Shown here one piece after another: positions 53,763-61,887 of a stretch of DNA of 64,000 nucleotides. A model generated the notes under the pieces. That model was not told the DNA's origin, ran no database searches, and was given only the letters and a program-made list of their open reading frames with translations. The stretch is from CBDCYN01 sp965224205 (GTDB taxonomy: Bacteria > Planctomycetota > Phycisphaerae > Phycisphaerales > Phycisphaeraceae): positions 41,931 through 105,930 of the forward strand of contig CBDCYN010000036.1 in assembly GCA_965224205.1 (NCBI GenBank), read 5' to 3'. The translations under genes were made by a program, and so were the position numbers. Position 1 is the first letter of the stretch; each line of letters starts with the position of its first letter.

Positions 53763-56700
53763 CTACCAATCCAGCGGCTTGCGCCACGCCGCCCGCAGGT
53801 CATCGAGTTTTTCCTCAACGAGGCCCCCCTGTGTCCCGCTACGCACCACCAGCCGGTCATGATCCGTAAAGACCCCGATCTGGTGATACGGCACACCGGC
53901 GTCCTGAAGCACCTCAACCGCCCGGGGTAGATCCGCTGGTGACAGTTCCAATAGGTACCGACTATGGGTCTCTGCAAAACAGGCAGCGGTGGTGTCGATG
54001 TTAATATTGTCCACCGCAGGTAAACCCGAGAGATCCATTTCCAACCCGACCCTGCCCGAAAACGCCATCTCCGCTGACGCCACGAGCAACCCGCCGTCCG
54101 AACAATCGTGAGCCGAAACCACCCGTCCTTGTGCGATCAACCCCGCCACCGCTTGTGCCGCCTTAGGGCCGATCGCCAGGTCGACACGCGGGATGCTGCG
54201 ATCTACGTTCCCGTCTGACGCGACAGCGCCGCCCGTCACCATCGAATAATGTGACCCGCCTAAACCCGTACCGGTCGCCCCCACGATCAGCAGCGCGTTG
54301 CCCGGTGTCTTGGCGTCCATGGTCACGCACCGCGCCACGTCCGCGACGATCCCCACCGCGGTGATCAGCAGCGTCGGCGGGATCGTGATCACGTCACCCG
54401 CCTCGGTCGTGAACTGGTTGCTTAGGCTGTCTTTGCCGGAAATAAACGGGGTGCCATACGCCAACGCCCCGTCGTAACACGCTTGGGCAGCGCGCACCAA
54501 CGAGCCGAGCTGGGCGGGGTCGTCGCAGCGCGGCCAACAGAAGTTATCGAGGATCGCGATCTGCTTGGCGTCAGCCCCGACGCACACCACGTTGCGCACC
54601 GCCTCATCGATCGCGGCCAACGTCATCCAGTATGAGTCACCCTGGCCCCCGACCGCCTTTTCTCCCAGACCCGGTTGCAGACCGTTCCCTATGGCCACGC
54701 CGCGTTGGCTCGTGAGCTTGGGGCGGATCACCGCCGCGTCGCCGGGGCCGTCCTGCCCTGGCCCCACCAAGGGCTTAACCACCGACCCGCCCTGCACCTC
54801 GTGATCGTACTGACGCACGATCCAGTGCTTCGAAGCGATGTTCGGGTGCGATAAAAGCTCGTAAAGGGATTCGGTCACGCTCCTCGTCGAGCGGGGCGGT
54901 GACGAATCATCATCAACACCACGTACCGGCTGGGTCGACGGATAGACCGCTACGCGCGTCGGGGTCGGCAACCCGTCGTGTAAAAACGCCATCGACAGCT
55001 GTCCGACTTCCGTGCCCTGGTAGGTCAGCACAAGCTGGGCGTCGCCATCGTCGCTCCAACAGCCGAACCGGCCCAGGTCGCACATCTCCACGTCTTCATC
55101 GGTGCACAGCTGCTTCAACCGATCGACGTTCTCCAACGGCACCGCCAGGACCATGCGCTCCTGAGCCTCGCTGATCCAGATCTCGGTGTAGCTTAGCCCC
55201 TGGTACTTCAACGGGGCGGTCTCGAGGGTCACCTGTGCGCCGAGCTTCTCGCCCATCTCGCCCACGGCGCTGGAGAAGCCCCCCGCCCCGCAGTCGGTGA
55301 CCGCGTTGAACAAACACCCGTCGCGGTGGTTGCGGGCTTGGAGGATCACGTCGAGCGCCTTCTTCTGGGTGATCGCGTTGCCGATCTGCACCGCGTGGGC
55401 GAACTCGTCAGCGTGGGTGTCGGTCAGTTCAGCACTAGAAAACGTCGCCCCGTGGATCCCGTCGCGCCCGGTCCTGCCGCCGAGGACGATGATCCGGTCC
55501 CCATCGCGGGCGTGACCGAAACACTTATTGAGCGGGATCAACCCCACACAACCGGCGAATACCAACGGGTTGGCCACGTAATCCTCGTGGAACCATACCG
55601 CCCCGTTGATCGTGGGGATCCCCATCCGGTTGCCGTAGTCCCGCACCCCCGCGACCACCTGTTGTAGCGTCCGCCGCGGCGGGATCACACCCTTCGGGAT
55701 GTCTTGCTCGTGGGGGAAGCTCACGCAGAACACGTCCATGTTCGCGATCGGCTTCGCTGCCAGGCCCGTGCCCATGATGTCGCGGATGCACCCACCTATT
55801 CCGGTCGCCGCCCCGCCGTATGGCTCGATCGCGCTGGGGTGGTTGTGGGTCTCGACCTTCACGCACACCGCGTCGTCGTCATCGAACCTAATAATCCCCG
55901 CGTTGTCCTCGAAGACGCTCACACACCCCCGGAAGACCTCTTCGTCCATGAGTTTCTTCGTCGCAGCGGCGACCGTGCTCTTAAGCAGGTTCTCGATCGT
56001 GACCGACCCGTCGTCGTGGAGCGTGTGGCCCGGCCGATCCGACCAATCGCACGGGCCGGGGGTGACCGCGTCGTCCTCCTGCTGGTAGTGCACCGTCGAC
56101 TTAAGGGTTTTGTGCACGCAGTGCTCGCTCCAGGTCTGAGCGAGGGTCTCGAGCTCGATATCGGTTGGATCGCGTCCTGCACCGCCGGCTAGACCACGGT
56201 AATAAGCCTGGATCGCCCGCATCTCTTCGAGGTTCAGGAACAGGTGACCGTCGCGGGACAGCGTCATCAGGGCGTCGTCATCGAGGTCACGGATCGGCAC
56301 GGTGACCACGCTCAGCCGATACGAGCCGCCGTGGACAAACGCCGCGGGGTGATAAGGCTCGTCGTAGATATCCTGGATCACGGGGTTGGCCAATGCGTCG
56401 GCGGCGAACCCGCGGATCGCGTCAGCGTGGATCTCTACCTGTTCGGGCCAATTCATGTCGTAGCGCACCCCCGTGCGCACATCGACCCCGCCGGGCTCTA
56501 GACCAGGGTACATCTCCAGGATCGCCTCACTCGTCGACTGAGCGACCGGGTCCATCACGCCGGGCTTGTAATGCACCTCGATCGTCTGACCGGAAATTTT
56601 CTTGGGATCGGGATCGCCTGAATGAAGCGCGCCGATCCCGATAACAGCCAGTTGGGTGACCGGATCGGCTAACAGGTCTCGGGCGATACGCTCCACCTGC

Positions 56701-56912
56701 TGGTCATCGAACCCCGCTTCGATCAGATACACCGTCGACACCCGCACCGACCCGATCCCGATCGACCTCTGTCGAGCCTCCATCAAGACCGATTCAGCAC
56801 GCGGATCGAGCTGCCCGCCTTTAATCCGTATCTCGACCCGGTGAACGCGGACCGCCGGCGGTGGCGACCCCGTCTGGTCGGTTTCCAAGGGGGATGGACT
56901 GGGGTGGATCAT
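53763..56912 (-). CDS. purL: phosphoribosylformylglycinamidine synthase, PurL with two N-terminal PurS-like domains
   Basis: PurL converts FGAR to FGAM with ATP and ammonia in purine synthesis. At 1049 residues it lies between the short bacterial PurL (about 740) and the long enzyme (about 1300). Residues 23-95 (VHRVEIRIKGGQLDPRAESV to LLADPVTQLAVIG) and 110-190 (IEVHYKPGVMDPVAQSTSEA to LANPVIQDIYDEPY) both look like PurS units. The catalytic part follows with TWSEHCVHKT, CVKVETHNHPSAIEPYGG, NGAVWFHEDYVANPLVFAGC and FISGKDSLSNQ. There is no C-terminal glutaminase, so a separate PurQ is expected elsewhere. It lies 26 bases after the HAD gene and is probably cotranscribed with it. AGGT precedes the start. 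Confidence 0.93.
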   Translation of the reverse strand: MIHPSPSPLETDQTGSPPPAVRVHRVEIRIKGGQLDPRAESVLMEARQRSIGIGSVRVSTVYLIEAGFDDQQVERIARDLLADPVTQLAVIGIGALHSGDPDPKKISGQTIEVHYKPGVMDPVAQSTSEAILEMYPGLEPGGVDVRTGVRYDMNWPEQVEIHADAIRGFAADALANPVIQDIYDEPYHPAAFVHGGSYRLSVVTVPIRDLDDDALMTLSRDGHLFLNLEEMRAIQAYYRGLAGGAGRDPTDIELETLAQTWSEHCVHKTLKSTVHYQQEDDAVTPGPCDWSDRPGHTLHDDGSVTIENLLKSTVAAATKKLMDEEVFRGCVSVFEDNAGIIRFDDDDAVCVKVETHNHPSAIEPYGGAATGIGGCIRDIMGTGLAAKPIANMDVFCVSFPHEQDIPKGVIPPRRTLQQVVAGVRDYGNRMGIPTINGAVWFHEDYVANPLVFAGCVGLIPLNKCFGHARDGDRIIVLGGRTGRDGIHGATFSSAELTDTHADEFAHAVQIGNAITQKKALDVILQARNHRDGCLFNAVTDCGAGGFSSAVGEMGEKLGAQVTLETAPLKYQGLSYTEIWISEAQERMVLAVPLENVDRLKQLCTDEDVEMCDLGRFGCWSDDGDAQLVLTYQGTEVGQLSMAFLHDGLPTPTRVAVYPSTQPVRGVDDDSSPPRSTRSVTESLYELLSHPNIASKHWIVRQYDHEVQGGSVVKPLVGPGQDGPGDAAVIRPKLTSQRGVAIGNGLQPGLGEKAVGGQGDSYWMTLAAIDEAVRNVVCVGADAKQIAILDNFCWPRCDDPAQLGSLVRAAQACYDGALAYGTPFISGKDSLSNQFTTEAGDVITIPPTLLITAVGIVADVARCVTMDAKTPGNALLIVGATGTGLGGSHYSMVTGGAVASDGNVDRSIPRVDLAIGPKAAQAVAGLIAQGRVVSAHDCSDGGLLVASAEMAFSGRVGLEMDLSGLPAVDNINIDTTAACFAETHSRYLLELSPADLPRAVEVLQDAGVPYHQIGVFTDHDRLVVRSGTQGGLVEEKLDDLRAAWRKPLDW

Positions 56913-56938
56913 GGTGACCTAGTGTAGCGATCTTCAGC

Positions 56939-57619
56939 CTAGACGATCCCGTACCGTTGCAAGACTTGTCGCATCTGCTGGGCCGTGTCGCCGAGATGGT
57001 CAATCTGATGGGCCTGCCAGCCCCGCTGGGTGGCGGCTTGAACGTTGGGGGGGTGATCGTCAAAGAAGAGGATGTTGCGCGGTCGAGTGCCGCTGACCCG
57101 CTCGACGTGGTCGTAAATCCTTGGGTCCGGCTTCGAGGCGCCGATCTCGAAACTCGTGAACCGATACGTGAGTTTTTCAAGTGGCAAGCGGGCCGGGCCT
57201 TCGGTGGTCATCATCGACCAGTGATAGGCGTTCGTGTTCGATAGGCAAGCCGTCTTCGCCCCGCGCGGGCCGCGGGCAACCCAGTCGATCAACTCACTGA
57301 TGCCCGGATACGCTTCAAACAGCCACGCCCCCAGGATCGCTTGGGCGTGCGCGACCGTCACCCCAGCCATGTCCGCAGCCTGCGTAAAAAAATGTTCATC
57401 GCCGCACCGGCCGGTCTCGTAGTGGTGGTGCACCCGGTTCCATTCGTCTTCCTGGTGCGGCGGCCCGACAGTGCGGCCCGGCCGAGGGATCGTCACGGCA
57501 GCACGATCTGCCGCTTCCTGCCAGGTGCGGCAGATCCGGATCAGCACCCCACCGAGATCGAAGCAAATCAGGTGGATCGTGTTTTCTTCACCGGCCGATC
57601 GGATCCTCGTCACGGTCAT
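56939..57619 (-). CDS. HAD-superfamily hydrolase
   Basis: This phosphatase-like protein of 226 residues has HAD motifs in order: LICFDLGGVLIR (nucleophile Asp), KTACLSNTNAYHW, GASKPDPRIYDHV (Lys) and ILFFDDHPPNVQAA (metal-binding Asp pair). The helical cap between motifs 1 and 2 fits the HAD-IA variant of the YihX/epoxide-hydrolase-like group. The substrate is unknown. The start at 57619 lies 6 bases after a TATGAT box and has no Shine-Dalgarno sequence; the upstream open frame is low-complexity and overlaps repeats. It appears to head an operon with purL. Confidence 0.8.
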   Translation of the reverse strand: MTVTRIRSAGEENTIHLICFDLGGVLIRICRTWQEAADRAAVTIPRPGRTVGPPHQEDEWNRVHHHYETGRCGDEHFFTQAADMAGVTVAHAQAILGAWLFEAYPGISELIDWVARGPRGAKTACLSNTNAYHWSMMTTEGPARLPLEKLTYRFTSFEIGASKPDPRIYDHVERVSGTRPRNILFFDDHPPNVQAATQRGWQAHQIDHLGDTAQQMRQVLQRYGIV

Positions 57620-57625
57620 GTTGAG

Positions 57626-57631
57626 ATCATA
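57626..57631 (-). promoter_or_regulatory. candidate -10 hexamer of the HAD-purL operon (leaderless), next to a palindrome
   Basis: TATGAT ends 6 bases before the ATG. The palindrome ATACGCATCGCGTAT (57631-57645) begins where the hexamer ends, so a protein bound there would sit in the -10/-35 spacer and could repress the operon. Confidence 0.45.
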
Positions 57632-57667
57632 TACGCATCGCGTATCAACGCACCGTGTCGCGGATCC
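57631..57667 (+). repeat. intergenic palindromic repeat, copy C
   Basis: ATACGCATCGCGTAT is identical to copy A; CAACGCACCGTGTCGCG follows, a variant of the A and B core. It covers the upstream region of the HAD gene. Confidence 0.6.
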
Positions 57668-57721
57668 TAAGGGCCCCGGGAATGGTCGCGCCGGGGTCAA
57701 CAACATCCCCGACGCGGGACC

Positions 57722-57746
57722 TGGATACGCGACGCGGTGCCCTTTG
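57722..57746 (-). repeat. intergenic palindromic repeat, partial copy D
   Basis: On the minus strand it reads CAAAGGGCACCGCG then TCGCGTATCCA. This matches the core of copies A and B (CAAAG..ACCGCGTCG.GTA) and lies 55 bases from copy C in inverted orientation. Confidence 0.45.
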
Positions 57747-57885
57747 TTCTTCCTGTTCCGGTTGCACGCACGTCGCAGGGGCATACCTACGTCGACTGCT
57801 GATACGGCGGTTTGGTCCCTGATCGGGATATGGCGGGGAAACGTTGAGGCGGATCGACCACCACGCCGACCGACCGCTACGCTGC

Positions 57886-59121
57886 TCAATCACGGCCCCT
57901 GTAGTGCATAGCAGGCAGGTTAAACCTGAGGTTATCCAGGTAAACGACCCCCCGCCCCGTCTGGCGGAAGATGATGGAGAAGGTTCCCATCCGGGTCAGG
58001 TCCAGTGTCCCGAAAGCAGCCAGGGGGACCGTGACCGTCTGCCAACGCGGGGTGACCCCTGCTGGTAGAAACTGATCGACCGGCCCCGCCCGTAAAGTAT
58101 CGCCGATCCGGACCCAGTTCTCGTCAGCCATGCCCAGCTCGAATGTTTCCCCGCCGTTTTCGCCGCGAACGTCGAAGGAGACGCTTTCAAAGCCCGACAG
58201 GTCGTAGTGCTCCCCGTCGACCTGATTGAGCATGGTGTAATACCCGCACCACCCGCTGGCCAGCTTCTCATACGTCAGCTTCAGGACGCGGCCGGCCCGG
58301 CCTTCTCCGCCTTCCACTCGGGTGGCGGTGCAGCTTGAGGGCAGCTGTTGGAACCCCAGGGCACGCCGACCCAGTAGGTTCATATCGCTGTGATCGAAAT
58401 CATCTAACAGAAGGTGCCCCATGCCGCGCACCTGTACATCGCGGTCGACGAGATTCTTCGTGTGGAACCGTACGTCGTCGATCCAAAACAGCCCCTCGCC
58501 CGGCTCGTTGATCCCAAAGATAAGGCCATACCCCTGCGACCGGTCGACGCCGTAGAAATCGTCGAGCGGGATACGCACTTCCTGCCACCTTTGGGTCACC
58601 CCACCGGGCAGGTAGCGGTAGATCGACCCGACACACACCGCGTCTTCACGGCGGTTGGCGATCAGGTCGTGCATAGCGATCTCGAACGCCTCGCCACCGG
58701 CCGCGCCCCGGACGCGGAACGTAAGGGTCTTAAACTCACTGAGGTCTGCTAAGAGGAGGAGGTAGGCCCCACAGAAGGAGCCGCTGCGGCCCGGCCACGC
58801 GTAAGTAACCCGCATCGACTCGTGGTCGTTGCCGGATCGCCCCGCTTGGGGTGTTTCGTCCCCGTCCGGGTTTTTCGGGGGATAGACCACCTCGTAGTCG
58901 GTGTCGGCTTTGATCTTACCCGGGGGTGACACGTACGCCCCGATCTGCCCGCGGTTGCCCCACAACAGGGCCCGCTCGTGCGTCGAGGCCTCTTCATCAG
59001 ACAACCTCGGGATCTTCGCCAGCGGGACGCCACCCGCTGGATCCAGCGCAAACGTGCCGCGACACGCCGCTGCTACGACGACCCACAGAATAAATCGGCT
59101 GGTGATCAAGCGAAGGCTCAT
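57886..59121 (-). CDS. exported protein with two CBM11/CIA30-like beta-sandwich domains
   Basis: This secreted protein of about 411 residues has a signal segment (ITSRFILWVVVAAACRGTFA) and two similar beta-sandwich domains. Domain 1 (about 35-225) has FKTLTFRVRGAAGGEAFEIA and GLFWIDDVRF; domain 2 (about 230-405) has LSGFESVSFDVRGENGGETF and GVVYLDNLRF. The sequence SGWCGYYTML in domain 2 is almost repeated (SGWCGYYTLL) in the gene directly upstream, so the two proteins probably recognise related ligands. Such folds bind beta-glucans or act as galactose-binding-like modules. No catalytic domain is present. The start at 59121 has GGAGG 8 bases upstream; a GTG at 59136 is an alternative. Confidence 0.65.
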   Translation of the reverse strand: MSLRLITSRFILWVVVAAACRGTFALDPAGGVPLAKIPRLSDEEASTHERALLWGNRGQIGAYVSPPGKIKADTDYEVVYPPKNPDGDETPQAGRSGNDHESMRVTYAWPGRSGSFCGAYLLLLADLSEFKTLTFRVRGAAGGEAFEIAMHDLIANRREDAVCVGSIYRYLPGGVTQRWQEVRIPLDDFYGVDRSQGYGLIFGINEPGEGLFWIDDVRFHTKNLVDRDVQVRGMGHLLLDDFDHSDMNLLGRRALGFQQLPSSCTATRVEGGEGRAGRVLKLTYEKLASGWCGYYTMLNQVDGEHYDLSGFESVSFDVRGENGGETFELGMADENWVRIGDTLRAGPVDQFLPAGVTPRWQTVTVPLAAFGTLDLTRMGTFSIIFRQTGRGVVYLDNLRFNLPAMHYRGRD

Positions 59122-59141
59122 GCCATCATCCTCCACTGGCG

Positions 59142-61499
59142 TTACTCAATCAATAGGTAACCAAACGTGGTCGGATCGCCCCACACCCGCGGCCTGGACG
59201 TCGACATCAAACATTTCTGAGGCACGGTCGGTTGATCGCTGTCACTGGGCTCGATAGCGATGCCGATCGTCTTGCCTTGTGTGAATAGAGGCTGCCTCGC
59301 AGACTTCAGCGTAGCCGACGGCTTTTTTCCTAGGTCCGGGTCCACCCCGATCCTGGGCGCAGCGGCAACCGAACGCTCGGTGTGAGCACGCACGTACTCC
59401 CGAAGCAGGGATTTGGCGATCGCCACCTCGAGGGTATAGCCCGTCTCCGTCTTTGATGACGCGATGTCGATGCGGCTTTGATACCCATCGGGCACCTCGG
59501 GGGTGAAAACGAACACCTCAGCAGGCAATCCTTTGAAGTTGCCCGGGCTTAGACCCAGCTGGATATCGTCGCCGTTGAGGGTCGCTTGTTCGAAGTCGCC
59601 GGCGAGGTCCAGGTCGAGCCACAGCTCGACGTGGTCGCCTTCCCACATATCCCGGCCGGTCTTGTTCTGCACCACCGCGTCGTCGGTGACGTCAAAAGCG
59701 AAGTAGAAATTCTTGGTGTCGTGTGCGCTCCAGGCCCTGGCCGAGAGGTCCGCGGGGCCGCCCCAGGCGTGCGGGTTGTACGCGACTTGATCCTTTTGGT
59801 CGAAGACGACACCGGGGTCTTGCTCCCATTCCTCCAACACCCCATCGATACGGACCGCCGTGGTGACGGGCGGGCAATCGATACGGACGGCGCGTGAATC
59901 TTCCGGCGATACACGCGTTCGGGATATCAACTGTTTCAAACGGGGCATCCGTCGGTAAGATTTGTATGCCTGGATGGAAAGCCCCCCGTAGCCGTCGTGG
60001 TCCTGAAACTCACCGTGAACTTTTCCTAGCGCCCGTTCCATGGCCACCCACCCGTCGTCCCAGAACGTGTTGTACCGGTAACCCTGCCCGGACGAGACGA
60101 GGTCCTGCGTTTCGACGCAAATCCACACCTTCTTGCCCATGGAGCCGGCCCGATCGACGAAAAGCCAGCTGGATTCGATTACTTTGGCTGCCGTGTCGAA
60201 ATACGCCATCAACGCCAAAGAATCGACATGACCTAAGATTTCCGAAACGAACCCATCGATGTGCTCTTCCTGCTGGTACCCGATCGGAACGGCGACCGTC
60301 AAATGCATCGGCGACCCGCCCCCACTGACCGCTTCGCGAAAACGGGTCAACAATCCCAGGAATTGCTGTTTGACGGCGGGGCGCTGGATCCGCCACTGGC
60401 CCAAGAGGTAGGGCTCGACATCTAGGACCACGCCGTCGATCTTCTGGGAATCGAGCACCTGCTGGTTGTAGTCCGATACCCGTTCTAACCAATCCAAAGC
60501 TTGTCCATGGTGCTCGTGAAGCGACCACCGCGGGTGGCCCGCGACGGCGTGGACCTTGATCCCCTTAGCGTGGCACGACTCGATGAACGCCCCGACCTGC
60601 TGGAGGTACTGAGGGTCATGCGGTGATTCGAACCCCCCAAAATACTGAAAAAGTGTGCCCACTGCGGTACGCCCACAGAACGCGACGAGGCCACTCCCTG
60701 CACGGGGGTTGGCCGTGGGGTCCACCTGCCAGACCCACAGGCTCCTGGCCTGTGCCGCGGAGGATTCCACGGCCGGGGTGTTTTCCTGTTCCCATGTCAC
60801 GATATCGGGATCGTGACCAAACGCGATATCGTCGATGTAGACCTTACCCGAGCCCTGTTCGCGGAAAAAAAACACCAGGCTGCCCATCGCCGACAGATCC
60901 ACCGAGTCCTCGATCAGTGACAGCGGGATCTTCGCCTCCTGCCATTGGTCGCTCATCGGGCGCGGCAGGAACCGGTTGATGTCCCCCACATAGAAGGCGC
61001 TGACCTGGAGGTCCTGCATCTTCTTATCCGTAAAACCAACGTCGAAGCGTTCCTGCCCGGTGTGGCCCTTGACCATGAAACGCAGCGTGTTAAAACGCGT
61101 CACGTCCGCGGGCAAGCCTTGTGCGTCGTGAAGCAACGTGTAGTACCCGCACCACCCCGATGTCTTCATCCACTCTAATACCAACGCCTGGCCGGTCGGC
61201 CCTACCCGGGGCGACTTGGTCTTCGACATCAGCGCGTACGACGGGCGCTTGGCAAACGTCCCGTGGTACGCCCCGATCGACGTCGTGCGATCCCAAAAAA
61301 CACCGTGCGTCTCTCCCTCGTCAAAATGATCGACCAAGAGCTCATCCGTGGCGTGACCACGGGTTTGAGTCGTGAGTTGGGCCGCAGTGAATGAACGGCC
61401 AACCTTGCTGTGGTCTTCTGCCGGTTGGCCGGTTACCCGGTCGCTGTGCACGAACACCGCCAGCACGGCGACCACGCCGATACGCATGTTTGTCGTCAT
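59142..61499 (-). CDS. exported CBM-TIM barrel-CBM9 protein, putative glycoside hydrolase
   Basis: This 785-residue protein begins with a short signal segment (IGVVAVLAVFVHSDRVTG). A CBM11-like domain (about 55-235) contains SGWCGYYTLLHD and GKVYIDDIAFG. A TIM-barrel-like region (about 249-540) has KIDGVVLDVEPYLLG near 354 and LALMAYFD, which resemble the DGxxxDxE and MxYD strands of GH18-type barrels; this link is tentative. A C-terminal CBM9-like domain (about 546-703) has VRIDGVLEEWEQD, FAFDVTDDAVVQNKTG and GDHVELWLDLDLAGD. AGGG precedes the ATG by 8 bases. It lies 20 bases before the two-domain CBM protein, which is presumably in the same operon. The likely role is binding and cutting an extracellular polysaccharide. 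Confidence 0.65.
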   Translation of the reverse strand: MTTNMRIGVVAVLAVFVHSDRVTGQPAEDHSKVGRSFTAAQLTTQTRGHATDELLVDHFDEGETHGVFWDRTTSIGAYHGTFAKRPSYALMSKTKSPRVGPTGQALVLEWMKTSGWCGYYTLLHDAQGLPADVTRFNTLRFMVKGHTGQERFDVGFTDKKMQDLQVSAFYVGDINRFLPRPMSDQWQEAKIPLSLIEDSVDLSAMGSLVFFFREQGSGKVYIDDIAFGHDPDIVTWEQENTPAVESSAAQARSLWVWQVDPTANPRAGSGLVAFCGRTAVGTLFQYFGGFESPHDPQYLQQVGAFIESCHAKGIKVHAVAGHPRWSLHEHHGQALDWLERVSDYNQQVLDSQKIDGVVLDVEPYLLGQWRIQRPAVKQQFLGLLTRFREAVSGGGSPMHLTVAVPIGYQQEEHIDGFVSEILGHVDSLALMAYFDTAAKVIESSWLFVDRAGSMGKKVWICVETQDLVSSGQGYRYNTFWDDGWVAMERALGKVHGEFQDHDGYGGLSIQAYKSYRRMPRLKQLISRTRVSPEDSRAVRIDCPPVTTAVRIDGVLEEWEQDPGVVFDQKDQVAYNPHAWGGPADLSARAWSAHDTKNFYFAFDVTDDAVVQNKTGRDMWEGDHVELWLDLDLAGDFEQATLNGDDIQLGLSPGNFKGLPAEVFVFTPEVPDGYQSRIDIASSKTETGYTLEVAIAKSLLREYVRAHTERSVAAAPRIGVDPDLGKKPSATLKSARQPLFTQGKTIGIAIEPSDSDQPTVPQKCLMSTSRPRVWGDPTTFGYLLIE

Positions 61500-61887
61500 G
61501 AATCAAACCCTGTTCAGCCAAACGTCTAAAGGTCGTTCCCGGTCACGCCCCATATCGCGACCACAACCCCGGTACCGAGCGCAGCATGCGATCAAAACCC
61601 TTTGCGAGTTGTCCTTAGATCGAACACAGATCCATACCCTCTTAAACCAGCTGAATGATGAACCAAATGGGTCTCTATTTTACCATCACCATGATTCAAT
61701 GACGATTCTCCTTACGATCAGGTTCCGCACTATTTCAGATAATAATGTATGATGATAGGTAGCTGTCAACCGCAACCCCCTCGATGTCAATTTTCCCTAC
61801 GCCCCGACAAGACAATGACCGCATATATGATCCATGCCCTCTATTACACCAAGATGGGCAGGAGGCCCGATCGGGTACGATTCACCC
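61500..61887. other. 388-base gap upstream of the CBM operon
   Basis: No gene was recognised. The central part is AT-rich (61,600-61,760) and probably holds the promoter of the CBM operon (TAAAAT near 61,678-61,683 on the minus strand). No clear -35 or terminator was seen. Confidence 0.35.

Noticed and set aside
57620..57889. A 90-residue N-terminal extension of the HAD protein
   Set aside because: It is low-complexity, runs through repeats C and D, and adds nothing to the HAD fold. The ATG at 57619 follows a -10-like box.
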